Origin: Clostridia bacterium
GTDB taxonomy: Bacteria > Bacillota > Clostridia > Oscillospirales > CAG-272
Direction of reading: 5' to 3'
Length of the DNA stretch: 9,308 nt
Assembly (NCBI GenBank): GCA_900754175.1
Contig: CAAEBS010000147.1
Span: forward strand, 1 to 9,308
Position numbers and translations under genes: made by a program. Numbering within the stretch: the first letter of the stretch is position 1; every line of letters starts with the position of its first letter. The notes under the pieces were generated by a model. That model was not told the DNA's origin and searched no databases. It was given only the letters and a program-made list of their open reading frames with translations. Positions 1 through 5,258 of the stretch are shown here, piece after piece.

Positions 1-78
1 CTCGGCGTTTGGAGATCCCGACCTACGGTCGCCCTCCGGGTTCGACTCCGGGCTTCGCCCTCCGCTCAGGATGACACG
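1..78 (-). repeat. Dispersed hairpin repeat, copy 1 (inverted)
   Basis: Read on the minus strand, this matches copy 2 (331-409) along its whole length with about five substitutions and one single-base indel. It begins CGTGTCATCCTGAGCG and ends at the window edge with AACGCCGAG, so it may continue outside. It contains two short hairpins: GGGC-GAA-GCCC and CGACC-GTA-GGTCG. Sequences starting TGTCATCCTGAGCG are, from memory, abundant intergenic repeats in Clostridia and some other phyla. There is no coding capacity beyond spurious frames. Confidence 0.85.
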
Positions 79-330
79 TAGGGGCGGATTTATGCCATTC
101 TGACGGTTCCAACAATGTAGAAAACCATATTTCAACATAGGGTGCCCATATTTATTGACAGGCAACGCATAAACAAACGAAAGCCTTCTCCAGTGGGAGA
201 AGGCTTTTTATTAGCTTACAGCTAAAAAAATTATGCCGGAATCCCAGCGCAAAATCTAATCTTAAAAACAACGCCAAAAATCCAGCAAATCCAGCGCAAA
301 TCCAAACTTTGGGCAACCATTTCCGCCCCC
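79..330. other. Intergenic spacer without a convincing gene
   Basis: Between repeat copies 1 and 2, the only well-formed element is the terminator at 181-212. Short frames on both strands lack a proper ribosome-binding site. Positions 270-310 are low-complexity, with repeated TCCAGC/GCAAATC words. A TTGACA at 155-160 has no -10 box 17 bp downstream. The spacer is probably the 3' flank of a gene outside the window plus repeat-insertion debris. The continuing gap to position 582 holds repeat copies 2 and 3 and is otherwise featureless. Confidence 0.6.
181..212 (+). terminator. Rho-independent terminator
   Basis: An uninterrupted 11-bp stem (AAGCCTTCTCC at 181-191, GGAGAAGGCTT at 196-206) closes an AGTG loop and is followed by TTTATT. 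The T-tract favours the plus strand, so it probably ends a transcript entering from the left, although a weaker T-rich run (TTTCGTTTGTTT) also follows on the minus strand. No gene in the window lies upstream, so the terminated gene must be left of position 1, with repeat copy 1 between it and this site. Confidence 0.8.
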
Positions 331-409
331 CGTGTCATCCTGAGCGAAGGGCGAAAGCCCGAAGTCGAACCCGGAGGGCGACCGCAGGTCGGGATCTCTG
401 AACGCCGAG
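331..409 (+). repeat. Dispersed hairpin repeat, copy 2
   Basis: This is the most complete copy, starting CGTGTCATCCTGAGCG and ending AACGCCGAG. It contains GGGC-GAAA-GCCC, a GNRA-type tetraloop hairpin, and CGACC-GCA-GGTCG. It is inverted relative to copy 1, so the two form roughly 78-bp arms around 252 bp that include the terminator. It lies in the same orientation as copy 3. Confidence 0.85.
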
Positions 410-443
410 CGTACAAACTCTGGCACCCCACTTCCCGGCACTC

Positions 444-512
444 CGTGTCATCCTTGGCAGAAGGGTGAAGCCCAAAGTCAAACCCGTCAGGGCGACCGCA
501 GGTCGGGATCTT
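444..512 (+). repeat. Dispersed hairpin repeat, copy 3 (diverged)
   Basis: It shares the start CGTGTCATCCT and the end GGGCGACCGCAGGTCGGGATCT with copy 2 but differs in the middle. The hairpin CGACC-GCA-GGTCG is unchanged. The other hairpin is GGGT-GAA-GCCC, where a G-U wobble keeps the pairing. Divergence ends after GGGATCT, suggesting the repeat unit proper stops there and that the tail shared by copies 1 and 2 (AACGCCGAG) is a longer subtype. Confidence 0.75.
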
Positions 513-582
513 CAATGGGTCGAAGGAAAAGGGATAGGCGCATCGGCAGAAAATATCTTTTTCGGAATTTTCTCAAAAAAGA

Positions 583-611
583 TTGACATCCGGGAAAAAA
601 GTGTGTATAAT
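583..611 (+). promoter_or_regulatory. Consensus sigma-A promoter of the zur-znu operon
   Basis: The -35 box TTGACA (583-588) and -10 box TATAAT (606-611) are both perfect and separated by exactly 17 bp. The predicted start is near 618, inside the palindrome at 616-630. So strong a core promoter fits a gene held down by a repressor. Confidence 0.9.
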
Positions 612-615
612 AATT

Positions 616-630
616 TGAGAATAACTCTCA
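616..630. promoter_or_regulatory. Fur/Zur-box-like operator
   Basis: A 7-1-7 inverted repeat, TGAGAAT-A-ACTCTCA, has one imperfect pair between its arms. It differs from the classical Fur/PerR-type TGATAAT-N-ATTATCA at three of 14 arm positions. It begins 4 bp after the -10 box and spans the expected transcription start, so a bound dimer would block RNA polymerase. Its position immediately before a Fur-family gene implies autoregulation. That the ligand is zinc is inferred from the downstream transporter. Confidence 0.7.
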
Positions 631-644
631 ATTTGGAGGCGGCG

Positions 645-1079
645 ATGGCAGAATATCATACCGAGCAGAAAAAAAGACTGCTTGCGTTTTTGCAGGAGCA
701 TGAAGAAAATGCCTATACGGTGGAGGAGCTGGTTGAGGGAATGAAGCGCAGTGGTTGTGCGGGCGCCCCGGGAAAAAGCACGGTCTACCGGTTGATGACG
801 AAAATGGTAGAGGAGGGAACCGTCAAGCGGTTTGTCAAGGGACACAGCCGGCGTTTTGTTTACCAGATCGTCATGGGAGAGGACTGCCACTCGCATCTGC
901 ATCTGAAATGCACCGGATGCGGAAAGCTGATTCATCTTGACGAGGCGCTGTCGGACGAGCTGATGGAAAAGGTCCGGAAAGCACGGGATTTTTCGGTGGA
1001 CGAGGAGGAGACTGTGCTGTTCGGAAGCTGTTCGACGTGCCGGGCTGGGGATAAAAGCAAAAAAACAGAGGGAAAATAA
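645..1079 (+). CDS. zur: Fur-family metalloregulator, probably Zur
   Basis: A 144-residue repressor, normal for the Fur family. The N-terminal half is a winged helix with the recognition-helix motif STVYR (45-49). The C-terminal half has a His cluster CHSHLH (81-86) for regulatory metal and two CxxC pairs (C89/C92 and C129/C132) expected to hold structural zinc. The start at 645 is chosen because GGAGG (635-639) lies 5 bp upstream and the promoter at 583-611 leaves a short leader; the open frame extends upstream to 465 but runs through the repeat and promoter. First gene of a probable operon with a zinc-type ABC transporter, 51 bp before the next start. Fur, Zur, Mur and PerR are hard to separate by sequence, so the symbol rests on context. 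With metal bound it should repress its own operon through the palindrome at 616-630. Confidence 0.87.
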   Translation: MAEYHTEQKKRLLAFLQEHEENAYTVEELVEGMKRSGCAGAPGKSTVYRLMTKMVEEGTVKRFVKGHSRRFVYQIVMGEDCHSHLHLKCTGCGKLIHLDEALSDELMEKVRKARDFSVDEEETVLFGSCSTCRAGDKSKKTEGK

Positions 1080-1130
1080 CTCTGGAATTGAAATCGGCGC
1101 CAAAGGCGCTATGAATGATATAAGGATGAT

Positions 1131-2123
1131 ATGATGATGAAAAAAACAACGGCGGGGGTGCTCCTTGCGGCTCTGCTTCTCTCTTTTGCGGTCTTTCTGG
1201 GAGGATGTGCCCGAAAGGATCGTGACGACGGCAAACTTATCGTACTGTGCACCGTTTTTGCGGAATACGACTGGATGCGGCAGATCGTGGGCGACGCTCC
1301 GGGGGTAGAGGTCTCTCTGCTGATCGGAAAAGGCGCCGACCTGCACAGCTATCAGTCCACGGCGGCGGACATTGTGAAGATATCGGGCGCCGATCTGGTT
1401 GCCACGGTGGGCGGAAGCTCGGACGAATGGGTTTCCGAAGCGATTGCGCAGGCGAACCGCAAGCAGAAAAATGAGATCGTGGAGGTTTCTCTTGCCGGCT
1501 TGGACGGGATGTCGCTTTATCTTGCTGAAAAAGAGGCTTTCCTGGGGGAGGATGACCACGACCATGGGCATGACCACGAGGACGAAAGCTTTGACGAGCA
1601 TATCTGGCTTTCTCTGCGGAACGCCGAGGTCGCCTGCCGTGCCTATGCGCAGGCGCTGGGCGAGCTGGATTCCGACCGGGCAGAGCAGTACCGGGAGAAC
1701 GCCGAGGCGTATATATCGGAGCTGAAGGCGCTGGATGCGGATTTTGCCGCATTTTGTCAGACGGTGCCGCAACGCCGGATTCTGGTAGCCGATCGTTTTC
1801 CCTTTGTCTATCTGGCGGAGGACTATCAGATTGGCTATTCTGCGGCGTTTGAGGGGTGCACGACCGAGATGAACGCCGGCTTTGACACCGTGAAACGGCT
1901 TGTCGGGCGTGCCGACGAGTGGAACGTATCCTGTATTCTGGTGACCGAAAGCTCCGACCGCAAGCTTGCGGAGCAGGTGATCCGGGAAAGCAATTCCGCC
2001 GACCGGCAGATTCTCGTGCTTTCCTCCATGCAGTCGGTGACCACCGAACAGATCGACGGCGGCGCCACCTATCTTTCCCTGATGCAACAGAACTTTCAGA
2101 CATTGCGCCAGGCACTTTCCTGA
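1131..2123 (+). CDS. znuA: ZnuA-like metal-binding lipoprotein of an ABC transporter
   Basis: A 330-residue cluster A-I substrate-binding protein that captures Zn2+ (possibly Mn2+) outside the membrane and delivers it to the permease encoded two genes on. A lipoprotein signal peptide (charged MMMKK, hydrophobic core, lipobox LGGC 23-26) puts lipidated Cys26 on the membrane surface. Expected metal ligands are H72 in GADLHSY and H157 in DEHIWLS. Between them is an acidic His-rich loop with H143, H145, H147 and H149, typical of zinc ZnuA proteins. The usual third-His region reads ADRFPFVYLAEDY (220-232) with no His, and the C-terminal SSMQS (298-302) also lacks one. From memory, many clostridial homologues share the DRFPF type, so this is probably a subfamily trait. 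AAGGA at 1122-1126 suits any of three consecutive ATGs (1131, 1134, 1137); 1134 has the best spacing. Confidence 0.9.
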   Translation: MMMKKTTAGVLLAALLLSFAVFLGGCARKDRDDGKLIVLCTVFAEYDWMRQIVGDAPGVEVSLLIGKGADLHSYQSTAADIVKISGADLVATVGGSSDEWVSEAIAQANRKQKNEIVEVSLAGLDGMSLYLAEKEAFLGEDDHDHGHDHEDESFDEHIWLSLRNAEVACRAYAQALGELDSDRAEQYRENAEAYISELKALDADFAAFCQTVPQRRILVADRFPFVYLAEDYQIGYSAAFEGCTTEMNAGFDTVKRLVGRADEWNVSCILVTESSDRKLAEQVIRESNSADRQILVLSSMQSVTTEQIDGGATYLSLMQQNFQTLRQALS

Positions 2124-2135
2124 AAGGAAGACAAA

Positions 2136-2846
2136 ATGTCGCAGATCATATGTCAGAATCTTGCCCTCGGTTATGAGGGGCACACCGTAAGCAAAAATAT
2201 TTCTTTCCACGTGGAGCAGGGCGATTATTTCTGCATCGTCGGCTCCAACGGTTCGGGCAAGAGCACGCTGGTCAAGGTGCTTCTCGGCTTGAAAGCGCCG
2301 GATGCCGGCGAAATCTCCATGGGGGAGGGGCTGACCCGGCGGGACGTGGGCTATCTGCCGCAACAGACCGAGGCGCAAAAGGATTTTCCGGCGTCGGTAA
2401 GAGAAATCGTACTTTCCGGCTTTGCCGCCAAGGGGGGGCTGTCGCCCTTTACCAGCAAAGCCATGAAGAGCGAAGCGCTCACCTATATGGAGCAGATGGG
2501 CGTGGACGGGCTTGCCGGGCGCTCTTTCCGGGAGCTTTCCGGCGGACAGCAGCAGAGAGTTCTGCTTGCCCGTGCTTTGTGCGCCGCAGACAGGCTTTTG
2601 CTGATGGACGAGCCGGTGGCGGGGCTGGACCCCGTGGCGACCGAGGAAATGTATGAGCTGATTGCGCATCTCAACCGGAGCCACGGCATCACGGTGCTGA
2701 TGGTCACGCACGACATTTCCGCCGTTCTCCGCTATGCCACGAAGGTTCTGCACATGGGTGCCGAGCCGACGTTTTTTGAGGACGTGGAGAGCTACCGGAG
2801 AAGCGGGGCGTTTCCCGGCGGGGAAAAGGAGGGGGAGAAGAAATGA
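2136..2846 (+). CDS. znuC: Zinc/manganese ABC transporter ATP-binding protein (ZnuC type)
   Basis: A 236-residue cytoplasmic ATPase that powers metal import by the adjacent permease. All motifs are intact: Walker A GSNGSGKST (36-44), Q-loop PQQ (75-77), signature LSGGQ (134-138), Walker B LLLMDE (154-159), D-loop GLD (163-165) and switch His192 in VTHD. It starts 12 bp after the lipoprotein gene with AAGGA (2124-2128) at 7-bp spacing, and its stop overlaps the permease start in ATGA, implying translational coupling. The C-terminus is short and lysine/glutamate-rich, without a metal-binding extension. The family also includes manganese and iron importers; zinc is inferred from the Fur-type regulator and the His-rich loop of the binding protein. 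Confidence 0.93.
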   Translation: MSQIICQNLALGYEGHTVSKNISFHVEQGDYFCIVGSNGSGKSTLVKVLLGLKAPDAGEISMGEGLTRRDVGYLPQQTEAQKDFPASVREIVLSGFAAKGGLSPFTSKAMKSEALTYMEQMGVDGLAGRSFRELSGGQQQRVLLARALCAADRLLLMDEPVAGLDPVATEEMYELIAHLNRSHGITVLMVTHDISAVLRYATKVLHMGAEPTFFEDVESYRRSGAFPGGEKEGEKK

Positions 2847-3691
2847 ATCTGTTTTCTACCCTTGCGGAATATTTTGCCTATGATTTTGTCCGCTACGCCA
2901 TGATCGTCGGCGTGCTGATCGCCCTTTGCTCCTCGCTGTTCGGCGTGGTGCTGGTGCTCAAGCGCTTTTCTTTTATCGGGGACGGACTTTCCCATATAGC
3001 TTTCGGGGCGTTGGCGGTTGCCGCCGTGGTGGGGCTGACCGATCAGATACTTCTGGTGCTTCCGGTCACGGTGGCGGCGGCAATTCTTCTGCTCCGGACT
3101 GGCAAGAATACCAAGATCAAGGGGGACGCCGCCATTGCCATGGTGTCGGTGGGAGCGCTGGCTCTGGGCTATCTGCTTCTCAACGTGTTTTCCACCTCGG
3201 CAAACGTGGCGGGCGACGTGTGCAGTACCCTTTTCGGGGCGTCCTCCATTCTCACCCTGACCCGGTGGGAGGTCTGGCTGTGTATCGTGCTTTCGGCGGT
3301 GGTGGTGCTGATGTTCCTTGTGTTTTACCGCAGGATTTTTGCCGTCACCTTTGACGAGGACTTTGCCCGGGCAACCGGCGTGAAAGCGTCGCTGTACAAT
3401 ATGATGATCGCCGTCACGGTGGCAGTGATCATCGTGCTGGCAATGAATCTGGTAGGCTCGCTTCTGATCTCCGCACTCGTTATTTTCCCGGCGCTGTCCG
3501 CCATGCGGGTTTTCCGCAGCTTCCGGAGCGTGGTCATCTGCTCCGCCGTGCTGTCGGTGGTTTGTGCCACGACGGGAATCCTTGCGGCGATCCTTCTGGA
3601 AACACCGGTGGGACCGACCATTGTGGCGGCAGATATTCTTGCTTTTCTGATCTTTTTTGCGGTGGGCGCCTGCCTGCGTCGCAGAAGATAA
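2843..3691 (+). CDS. znuB: Metal ABC transporter permease, ABC-3 family (ZnuB type)
   Basis: A 282-residue integral membrane protein that should form a homodimeric channel for Zn2+ or Mn2+ import. It is almost wholly hydrophobic with about eight membrane segments; the first is near 18-39 and later ones lie around 68-84 and 96-114. The ABC-3 hallmark GDGLSHIAFG (46-55) follows the first segment. FDEDFARATGV matches the cytoplasmic coupling region that docks the ATPase, and NLVGSLLISALVIFPA is the conserved late transmembrane motif. The start overlaps the ATPase stop by 4 bp, and AGGAGGGGG (2828-2835) lies just upstream. It is the last gene of the operon; a hairpin begins 5 bp past the stop. 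Length and motif order are normal. Confidence 0.93.
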   Translation: MNLFSTLAEYFAYDFVRYAMIVGVLIALCSSLFGVVLVLKRFSFIGDGLSHIAFGALAVAAVVGLTDQILLVLPVTVAAAILLLRTGKNTKIKGDAAIAMVSVGALALGYLLLNVFSTSANVAGDVCSTLFGASSILTLTRWEVWLCIVLSAVVVLMFLVFYRRIFAVTFDEDFARATGVKASLYNMMIAVTVAVIIVLAMNLVGSLLISALVIFPALSAMRVFRSFRSVVICSAVLSVVCATTGILAAILLETPVGPTIVAADILAFLIFFAVGACLRRRR

Positions 3692-3696
3692 AAATA

Positions 3697-3727
3697 GAGG
3701 GGCCGGTACGAAACGTACCAGCCCCTC
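3697..3727. terminator. Bidirectional terminator between convergent genes
   Basis: The arms GAGGGGC (3697-3703) and GCCCCTC (3721-3727), with inner GGTACG/CGTACC around an AAA loop, give 13 pairs and one internal position. In plus-strand RNA that position is a C/A mismatch and only GGGTTT follows. In minus-strand RNA it is a U-G wobble, giving a continuous 14-pair stem followed by UAUUUUUAU. It therefore works best for the minus-strand peptide gene at 3744-3836 and probably also ends the znu operon. Confidence 0.85.
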
Positions 3728-3743
3728 CGGGTTTACGGGGAAG

Positions 3744-3836
3744 TTATCCGCAGCAACAACAAATTACGATGCACGCAATGATAATGAGCCACAGATAGTT
3801 ATTGTCCAGAAGATTGCACAGACAGTTATTCATCAT
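3744..3836 (-). CDS. Cys-rich single-span membrane micropeptide (30 aa)
   Basis: A 30-codon gene read on the minus strand. The peptide starts MMNNCLCNLLDNN (1-13), has one hydrophobic segment (about 14-25, YLWLIIIACIVI) and ends CCCCG (26-30). Seven of its 30 residues are Cys (5, 7, 22, 26-29). Reality is supported by a ribosome-binding site GGGAGGA 5 bp before the first ATG and 8 bp before the second, a TATAAT box upstream (3880-3885), and a strong terminator oriented for this strand 17 bp past the stop. Similar Cys-rich micropeptides, sometimes labelled chorion class high-cysteine protein, are to my recollection common but poorly characterised in gut Clostridia. The function is unknown; metal binding at the membrane or redox sensing is only a guess. 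It lies 75 bp downstream of the oxidoreductase and could be co-transcribed with it. Confidence 0.78.
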   Translation of the reverse strand: MMNNCLCNLLDNNYLWLIIIACIVICCCCG

Positions 3837-3858
3837 AAGGTCCTCCCTTTTATAGTTG

Positions 3859-3885
3859 AGGGCGTTTTGCCCTTTCGTTATTATA
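3859..3885 (-). promoter_or_regulatory. Putative -10 box and leader hairpin of the micropeptide gene
   Basis: On the minus strand TATAAT occupies 3880-3885, but no good -35 box lies 16-18 bp upstream, so the promoter is weak or activator-dependent. A leader hairpin AGGGC-AAAAC-GCCCT (3859-3873) sits between it and the ribosome-binding site. The hairpin has no U-run after it in this direction, so it is more likely a stabilising 5' structure than a terminator. Confidence 0.45.
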
Positions 3886-3911
3886 GTATGAGGGAAGACC
3901 CAAAGATGTGA

Positions 3912-4979
3912 TTAGCAAATGTGATCGTCTACTTCAACCGGCTTGCCGAGCTTGTCGGAGAGGAAGCAGGCTTCCATCAGCTTCATGACCCGCATCAGCT
4001 GTTCGTGGGTGATGAGCTGGTGTTCCTTGCCGTCGATGGCACGGCAGACGTTGCGGTAGAAATCGTGAACGTCGGATTCCGGACGGAGGATCTCGCTTTC
4101 GGTAATGGTTTTGCTGTCACGGGGCGCCATGGTTTTGGTAAGACCGGCGGCGGTCACGACCGGCACCACGTCCTTTTCGTCCCAGTTCTTGCAACATACC
4201 ACCCGGCAGTTTTCCTGCCAGTTATTGATCATCGCACTTCCGTTGGTACCGGTCATGTAGAATCTCGGCATCGAAATGAAGTGGGAGGTGCCAACCTCGA
4301 TCCGTGCGGTGAGGTCGCCCTCAAAGTACAGATCCAGCTTGAAGCCGTCGTCCACCTCGTAGTTGGTGATGTGGTCGCAACGGCAGTAAAGGCTTTCCAC
4401 CTTGCGGTCGTACACGATGCCCATCATCTGGTCGATCAGATGCACGCCCCAGTCAAGAATCATACCGCCGCCGTGCTCCTTGTGACCTCTCCAGTCACCG
4501 GGAATACCACGGGAGCCTTGGATTCTCGACTCTACGCCGAACACCTCGCCCAGCTCTCCCGACGCATAGACCTGCTTCATCATCAGGTAATCGCAGTCCC
4601 AACGGCGGTTCTGGTGTGCCGTAAACAGCCGACCGGTGCGGTTGGAGGCGTCGATCATCTTCTGCAGATCCTCATGATTCAGGGTCACGGGCTTTTCGCT
4701 GATGACGTTTTTGCCGGCTTCCATTGCCTGAATGGCGAGCGGCATATGCAATTCGTTCGGAACGGCGAGGGTGAGAATGTCCACCGTTTTATCCGCCAGG
4801 ACGGCTTCAAACGAATCATATACGAAAATACCGTTTTCCCGTGCGAGCTGACGGCGTTCCTCTTTGATATCCCAGATGCCGGCAAGCTCGGCAACGTCGC
4901 TTTTCAGCAGGTAACGGGTGTGCCAGCCGCCCATTCCGCCGTATCCGATTACAACGACTCTTTTCTTTGCAGTATCCAT
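3912..4979 (-). CDS. Gfo/Idh/MocA family NAD(P)-dependent oxidoreductase
   Basis: A 355-residue cytoplasmic dehydrogenase-type enzyme. The N-terminal Rossmann fold has GYGGMGGWH (12-20), an acidic residue D37 ending the second strand (suggesting NAD preference), and the catalytic-lysine motif EKP (95-97). The C-terminal alpha/beta domain carries GGGMILDWGVHLID (170-183), giving the D176-x3-H180 pair that, with K96, is the usual catalytic set for redox at a sugar or polyol carbon. The start at 4979 has AAGGA 6 bp upstream and a consensus promoter at 5048-5076. The gene stands alone: it is divergent from lepA, with the micropeptide gene 75 bp downstream. No transporter or sugar kinase is adjacent, so the substrate is unknown. 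It is clearly different from the second family member at 8091-9272, which has Tyr instead of His in the active-site motif. Confidence 0.9.
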   Translation of the reverse strand: MDTAKKRVVVIGYGGMGGWHTRYLLKSDVAELAGIWDIKEERRQLARENGIFVYDSFEAVLADKTVDILTLAVPNELHMPLAIQAMEAGKNVISEKPVTLNHEDLQKMIDASNRTGRLFTAHQNRRWDCDYLMMKQVYASGELGEVFGVESRIQGSRGIPGDWRGHKEHGGGMILDWGVHLIDQMMGIVYDRKVESLYCRCDHITNYEVDDGFKLDLYFEGDLTARIEVGTSHFISMPRFYMTGTNGSAMINNWQENCRVVCCKNWDEKDVVPVVTAAGLTKTMAPRDSKTITESEILRPESDVHDFYRNVCRAIDGKEHQLITHEQLMRVMKLMEACFLSDKLGKPVEVDDHIC

Positions 4980-5047
4980 TTCGGTTCCTTTCCGGAAACG
5001 CCGCCAACCGGGGCGCTCCGCCTGTGAATTGAATTTCTGATATTTGT

Positions 5048-5076
5048 ATTATAAGACATTATCAGGTTGATTTCAA
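5048..5076 (-). promoter_or_regulatory. Sigma-A promoter of the minus-strand oxidoreductase
   Basis: On the minus strand the -35 box TTGAAA (5071-5076) and -10 box TATAAT (5048-5053) are separated by 17 bp. The leader of about 60 nt contains a small hairpin GGCG-GAG-CGCC and a GC-rich stretch before the ribosome-binding site AAGGA. No operator is evident. Confidence 0.8.
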
Positions 5077-5190
5077 GTCACAACCGGGCAAAAACAAGAC
5101 AAATATTGCTCATTTTTATAATATCACCCGAAAACCGGGGAAAAAGATGCAAAAATACCGTTTTGCGGGGTGAAAATTCGGAAAAGCCTA

Positions 5191-5219
5191 TTGTGTAATC
5201 GGAAAAAATATTATATAAT
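5191..5219 (+). promoter_or_regulatory. Promoter of lepA
   Basis: TTGTGT (5191-5196) and a perfect TATAAT (5214-5219) are spaced 17 bp apart. Transcription would start near 5226, leaving no room for a ribosome-binding site before the ATG at 5232. This supports the downstream start at 5259. Confidence 0.65.
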
Positions 5220-5258
5220 ATTAGTAGTATTATGCTTGAAAACACATCGGAGTTGAAA

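Noticed and set aside
36..53. Resemblance of the repeat segment GGGTTCGACTCC to a tRNA T-arm
   Set aside because: No acceptor, D or anticodon arms can be drawn around it, and the same segment recurs within the dispersed repeat, so it is not a tRNA gene.
231..515. 94-codon minus-strand frame (contains EIPTCGRPPG-type segments)
   Set aside because: It is a translation of repeat copies 2 and 3. The 29-codon internal part starting at 320 has no proper ribosome-binding site and runs through low-complexity sequence.
465..644. Upstream extension of the Fur-family gene to an ATG at 465
   Set aside because: It runs through a repeat copy, the consensus promoter and the operator. The internal ATG at 645 has the ribosome-binding site and gives the normal family length.
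1096..1110. Small hairpin GGCGCC-AAA-GGCGCT between zur and znuA
   Set aside because: Six pairs, counting a closing G-U, but followed by ATGAATGAT without a T-run. It does not separate the genes as a terminator; at most it tunes mRNA stability.
573..2753. 726-codon open frame on the minus strand opposite zur, znuA and znuC
   Set aside because: It is antisense to three genes with intact family motifs and good ribosome-binding sites. Its translation is His/Arg/Leu-rich low-complexity sequence typical of a shadow frame in GC-rich DNA.
3921..5027. 368-codon plus-strand frame opposite the minus-strand oxidoreductase
   Set aside because: The minus-strand frame has Rossmann and EKP motifs, a promoter and a ribosome-binding site; the plus frame has none.
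5117..5122. Second TATAAT on the plus strand upstream of lepA
   Set aside because: No -35-like hexamer lies 16-18 bp upstream, and the nearer TATAAT at 5214-5219 has a better placed partner.
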